From Alphaproteobacteria bacterium (lineage in GTDB: Bacteria > Pseudomonadota > Alphaproteobacteria > UBA3830), in NCBI GenBank assembly GCA_025998775.1, contig BNWK01000075.1:1-6337 (forward strand): a stretch of DNA of 6,337 bases. Reading direction: 5' to 3'. How positions within the stretch are numbered: the first letter of the stretch is position 1; the number at the start of each line of letters is the position of its first letter. Shown one piece after another: positions 3,570-6,337 of the stretch. The notes beneath the pieces are model-generated. The model was not told where the DNA came from. It saw only the letters and a list, made by a program, of their open reading frames with translations, and did not search any database. Made by a program: the position numbers and the translations under genes.

Positions 3570-6337
3570 ATGTCAAAGTCCAGATCACCCAGCCCAAGCT
3601 TGAATTATGACGTTCATAAATCAACATCACCTGAAAGAATCGAGGAAGGGAAAGATGCTGAAGTCACTGTGGAAACTGATAATGAAAGGAAAAACGATGC
3701 TAACTCTGGTGAAGGAAATGAATCAACATCGAGTCCAAGTTCGGCGACTGGTTCTGGTGGCATTGGACCTTTTTCCTCTTCAGCTGGGGGTTTTGGTGTT
3801 GGTACAACCACGAATTCTGGTGGGTTCAAGGATGATACTGGAAATGACCATTCCAGGGACGGCCGCACTGGTAATAAACCACCCTTGTTGAACCAGCCGC
3901 AGTTATTGGGGAATGGAGATTTCATATCCCAAAATGACAGAAGGTTTAAGTCTAAAGATAATTCTTTTTATTCAGACCGAGACCACCGATCCAGAGGTTC
4001 ATCCAGACAAAGGGAGCACCACCCATCATCGAGTTCAAGATCGGACTTTGACAGAGGACACCATGATTACCATCATGATGAGGACCATCACTCATATTCT
4101 GCCCAAGGCACTTCACACCACAGGAGGGAATCATCACTTCACTCACTTGAGCCAAGGCATGAGGGCCGCTCCACAAATCGAAGAAGTCGGTCATCACATC
4201 GCCAAGGCATTTCACCATCAAAACATTCCACAAATCGGAGAGGTCGGTCACCGCATCACCAAGGCACTTCACCAAGCCAGAGGTCATTTGGCCGACTCTA
4301 TGGTTCCCAGTCCCATAACAGTGCGGAGCACGATAACAAGAGGAACCAAGCATCGGTGAAAGATTCTCAGTCATATCACTCGCGGCGGTCGCCCCCTCCG
4401 GCACGTGAACGGTACGACCTCCCCTATTATTCAGATGACCTCGAATATGATTCAGTGGATGTCTACGCTCGTTGCGAAGAAGAATCCAGTTCGTTCACAT
4501 CCATACCTGATCGAGAAGGCAATGAGATTATACTCGCTGGCGGCCCACACTTTTCTGATAGAATCCAGAATATTCCCACATCTCGAAAGGGCATCCCGAT
4601 ATATCTCTGGGATTTGGTGCAATATACTGCCACTACCTTTCCACATTTTTACTCTTGGCTGCCAGACAAACATGCCCATCTGACCAACAAGACAGTCATT
4701 CTGATCCCGTTAGGAATCACAGGCACCAAATACGTGGCAGAGACCTTCAATCCTAGACACAGGAAGCTAGAACGTGTGGCTGATCCAGTAGTCGTTATCA
4801 GCCCGATCGATGAGATCAACGGAGATCCTGATCTCTTAGAAGAGACCAGTAAAGCAGCCACCGCACTCTTCGCCAGAGAGGCGGACATTAAAACCAAAGA
4901 GAAGGTTTCCTTTCGCATTCCAACTGATCGCCCTTCAGACCTCTCCATTGACCCCTCCCACACAACATCCTCTCTAGCAAGGACAGTGCCCACAGAATCA
5001 ACCAAAGAAAAGGAAAAGGAGAAGGAGAAAGACAGAGAGGCTCGCTCACATTCCGATACAGCCCATAAACCTCCTCATACTTCTAGTTCTAGTTCTTCAG
5101 CAACTCCGAACTTTACATCTTCTTCGCAACCCAGCCACTCTCCCAGTTACACCTCTCCTTCTCTTCCCTCTTCCTCCTCCTCCTCCTCTTCTTCCTCCTC
5201 TTCCTCCTCATCTCCCTCCTCCTCAGCATCTCACATCCCCGAGAGTGTCAGGCTGGCAGAACACAAAGGAAGGCATTCTATTACTAATCACAGTATCTTG
5301 GATATGATCTCCAATTCAGGAATACGATACTCCCAAGATCAGATAGCTGAGTTAATGCAGTACGAAAGGGCACGTGGTGGTACCATGCCTCCCCCGCTCC
5401 CAAGATCAGATAAAGACAGTGCCCGCGAACACAACCGAAAGATTATCAAGCAGCTAACAACAGGCCTACCCGCAGGCACCCCTCGCAAGCGAAAAACCAT
5501 GATCGGGGGTAGAGTCGTGCAGGTCGAATCAGACTCCGAATCTGATTCATCTGCGGAGCCAGACGGATTCACGCAATCAAAGAAGAAACCGAGAACAGCC
5601 AATATCCTTTTTGCCACAGATGGAGGGGAGGAAGACACTCTCCCCACAGACACCCTACAAGTCCTGAGCGATTTCGCTTCCCGCTTCAAATTCCCTCCTG
5701 AGAATCCAAACACCATAACACCACCAACCATCTTTGTACCCCGATCATCCTTAATCGGCGGCCTGATGACACCAACAAAGAAGACAAGATCCAATCAACT
5801 CAGAGATGCCACAGGCAACTTCTCCTTGAATATCGATCACTTTCATGGTCAGAACCCTAGAGTCCCTCAACCCTCCTCTCTGCCTGAAGGGCTCGATCTT
5901 AGAGTCCTGTTCGACCTCTTTATGACACACCCCCCAGAAGAATTTGATCACTACACCGCTGTACTTTTCCAGGCCTTTCATCTGGCTCGGACCCGGCGTC
6001 TCAGCCAGGCCATTACCTCCGTCCCACAAATGCAAATTGATCCGCAGCCACAACAAGTGCCTGATCCAGATGCTAAGGTGATCACTAACCGTGAATTGGA
6101 AGAACTGAATGCAGCCACAGAGGCACGGTTCGGCATGCTCTACAACGAAGCTGTTATGGCAACAGAACTCCAGCTGGCTGGCGATCAATTAGGCTGCCTT
6201 GAGTATCAGCTTGACACAGTCTTTTCAGCTATGGGCGATGTTGCTGCACTTCGCAGAAAGAGAATTGCTCAAGTTCTGGGGGTGAAAGAAATCGCTAGCA
6301 TCTCCCAGGAAGAAATCTGCATACAAAGACCAACACG
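3570..6337 (+). CDS. Long intronless ORF, gag-like protein of a possible DIRS-type retroelement (3' end outside window)
   Basis: ATG at 3570 (A at -3; in-frame TAA at 3519-3521) opens 922 complete codons with no stop, running off the right edge. Residues 1-280 are low complexity: Ser/Gly-rich about 43-100, His/Asp cluster 164-174, and Arg/Ser/His-rich with a 19-residue tandem duplication at 201-238. Residues 281-455 look folded, with an acidic Tyr/Asp start, then GIPIYLWDLVQYTATTF and TVILIPLGITGTKYV. A linker has alternating Lys/Glu (479-490) and 15 consecutive Ser (534-548). PRKRK (638-642) and KKKPR (671-675) flank acidic ESDSESDSS (653-661), suggesting nuclear location. Residues 775-815 and 838-908 look helical, ending with VAALRRKRIAQVLG. 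Lack of introns, a disordered basic N-terminus and helical C-terminus fit a gag-like ORF1; the Arg-Arg helix near the end recalls DIRS/LAP2-alpha-like gags from memory. An unrelated lineage-specific nuclear protein remains possible. Coding confidence is high, family confidence about 0.3. Confidence 0.85.
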   Translation, partial: MSKSRSPSPSLNYDVHKSTSPERIEEGKDAEVTVETDNERKNDANSGEGNESTSSPSSATGSGGIGPFSSSAGGFGVGTTTNSGGFKDDTGNDHSRDGRTGNKPPLLNQPQLLGNGDFISQNDRRFKSKDNSFYSDRDHRSRGSSRQREHHPSSSSRSDFDRGHHDYHHDEDHHSYSAQGTSHHRRESSLHSLEPRHEGRSTNRRSRSSHRQGISPSKHSTNRRGRSPHHQGTSPSQRSFGRLYGSQSHNSAEHDNKRNQASVKDSQSYHSRRSPPPARERYDLPYYSDDLEYDSVDVYARCEEESSSFTSIPDREGNEIILAGGPHFSDRIQNIPTSRKGIPIYLWDLVQYTATTFPHFYSWLPDKHAHLTNKTVILIPLGITGTKYVAETFNPRHRKLERVADPVVVISPIDEINGDPDLLEETSKAATALFAREADIKTKEKVSFRIPTDRPSDLSIDPSHTTSSLARTVPTESTKEKEKEKEKDREARSHSDTAHKPPHTSSSSSSATPNFTSSSQPSHSPSYTSPSLPSSSSSSSSSSSSSSSPSSSASHIPESVRLAEHKGRHSITNHSILDMISNSGIRYSQDQIAELMQYERARGGTMPPPLPRSDKDSAREHNRKIIKQLTTGLPAGTPRKRKTMIGGRVVQVESDSESDSSAEPDGFTQSKKKPRTANILFATDGGEEDTLPTDTLQVLSDFASRFKFPPENPNTITPPTIFVPRSSLIGGLMTPTKKTRSNQLRDATGNFSLNIDHFHGQNPRVPQPSSLPEGLDLRVLFDLFMTHPPEEFDHYTAVLFQAFHLARTRRLSQAITSVPQMQIDPQPQQVPDPDAKVITNRELEELNAATEARFGMLYNEAVMATELQLAGDQLGCLEYQLDTVFSAMGDVAALRRKRIAQVLGVKEIASISQEEICIQRPT
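4170..4283 (+). repeat. 57-bp in-frame tandem duplication inside the long ORF
   Basis: Two copies of 57 bases at 4170-4226 and 4227-4283 encode STNRRSRSSHRQGISPSKH and STNRRGRSPHHQGTSPSQR (residues 201-219 and 220-238). A more decayed relative (AQGTSHHRR) lies near residues 178-186. The period is exactly 19 codons and the frame is kept, as expected under coding constraint. The RRxRSxxH...SPS core resembles phosphorylatable Arg-Ser tracts of RNA-binding nuclear proteins. Confidence 0.9.
5169..5213 (+). repeat. 15-codon poly-serine tract inside the long ORF
   Basis: Fifteen consecutive Ser codons (residues 534-548) are mixed TCT, TCC and TCA rather than one triplet, followed by Pro and three more Ser. 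The mixture suggests an older tract kept as a flexible linker between the two globular parts rather than a fresh triplet expansion. Confidence 0.95.

Noticed and set aside
3607..4683. Other plus-strand frames (3607-3891, 3913-4359, 4405-4683) and minus-strand frames (3614-3925, 3952-4404, 4452-4679)
   Set aside because: All lie inside the 3570-6337 ORF in other frames, are short, and are explained by its Ser/Arg/His-rich codons.
4981..5240. Altered genetic code (TAA/TAG as Gln), considered because of the stop between neighbouring minus-strand frames at 487-489
   Set aside because: The long ORF uses CAA and CAG for Gln throughout and contains no in-frame TAA or TAG in 922 codons.
4649..6188. 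Minus-strand frames at 4649-5005, 5339-5794 and 5751-6188
   Set aside because: Antisense shadows of the long ORF, which is much longer and continuous.

Overview
This looks like eukaryotic, probably animal, DNA. There are long CA, CT, GA and TG microsatellites, young minisatellites, long AT-rich stretches without genes, and no bacterial-style gene packing, ribosome binding sites or operons. Repeats of this kind are common in aquatic invertebrates, but nothing in the window fixes the species.

The main feature is an uninterrupted reading frame on the + strand. It starts at the ATG at 3570 and is still open at the right edge (922 complete codons, no stop, no intron). The predicted protein begins with a low-complexity Ser/Arg/His-rich half (residues 1-280, with a 19-residue duplication). 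A more globular segment follows (about 281-455), then a Lys/Glu and poly-Ser linker (about 478-552), two basic clusters around an acidic Ser-Asp/Glu stretch (638-675), and a helix-rich C-terminal part (about 775-910). Intronless coding, this layout and the pattern of the last helices suggest a gag-like ORF1 of a retroelement, perhaps of the DIRS (tyrosine-recombinase) type. That assignment is tentative, because the part that would prove it (reverse transcriptase, RNase H, recombinase) would lie beyond the window. Upstream are a second possible short ORF (3223-3525) and a cluster of perfect palindromes (3229-3264 and 3295-3313).

The left end (1-471) carries, on the - strand, two overlapping reading frames. 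One is a basic 56-codon ORF starting at 471. The other is a Lys/Glu-rich frame running off the left edge. They meet at a 13-A tract and differ by one base of phase, so they could be one gene broken by, or shifted at, the homopolymer. I do not recognise the product.

The middle (about 490-3200) is repeat-rich spacer. It holds a 75-bp minisatellite (791-960), a CT/CA/CT microsatellite (993-1075), a 43-bp minisatellite in three copies (1536-1664), a long GA tract (about 1755-1980), a TG tract (2077-2098) and short tandem repeats of 12, 11 and 26-28 bp (2619-2846). The 43-bp repeat appears to have amplified the end of a possible SPRY-like exon remnant read on the - strand (1623-1747), whose upstream pyrimidine tract and AG resemble a splice acceptor. 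I found no RNA genes, CRISPR arrays or complete conventional genes in this part.
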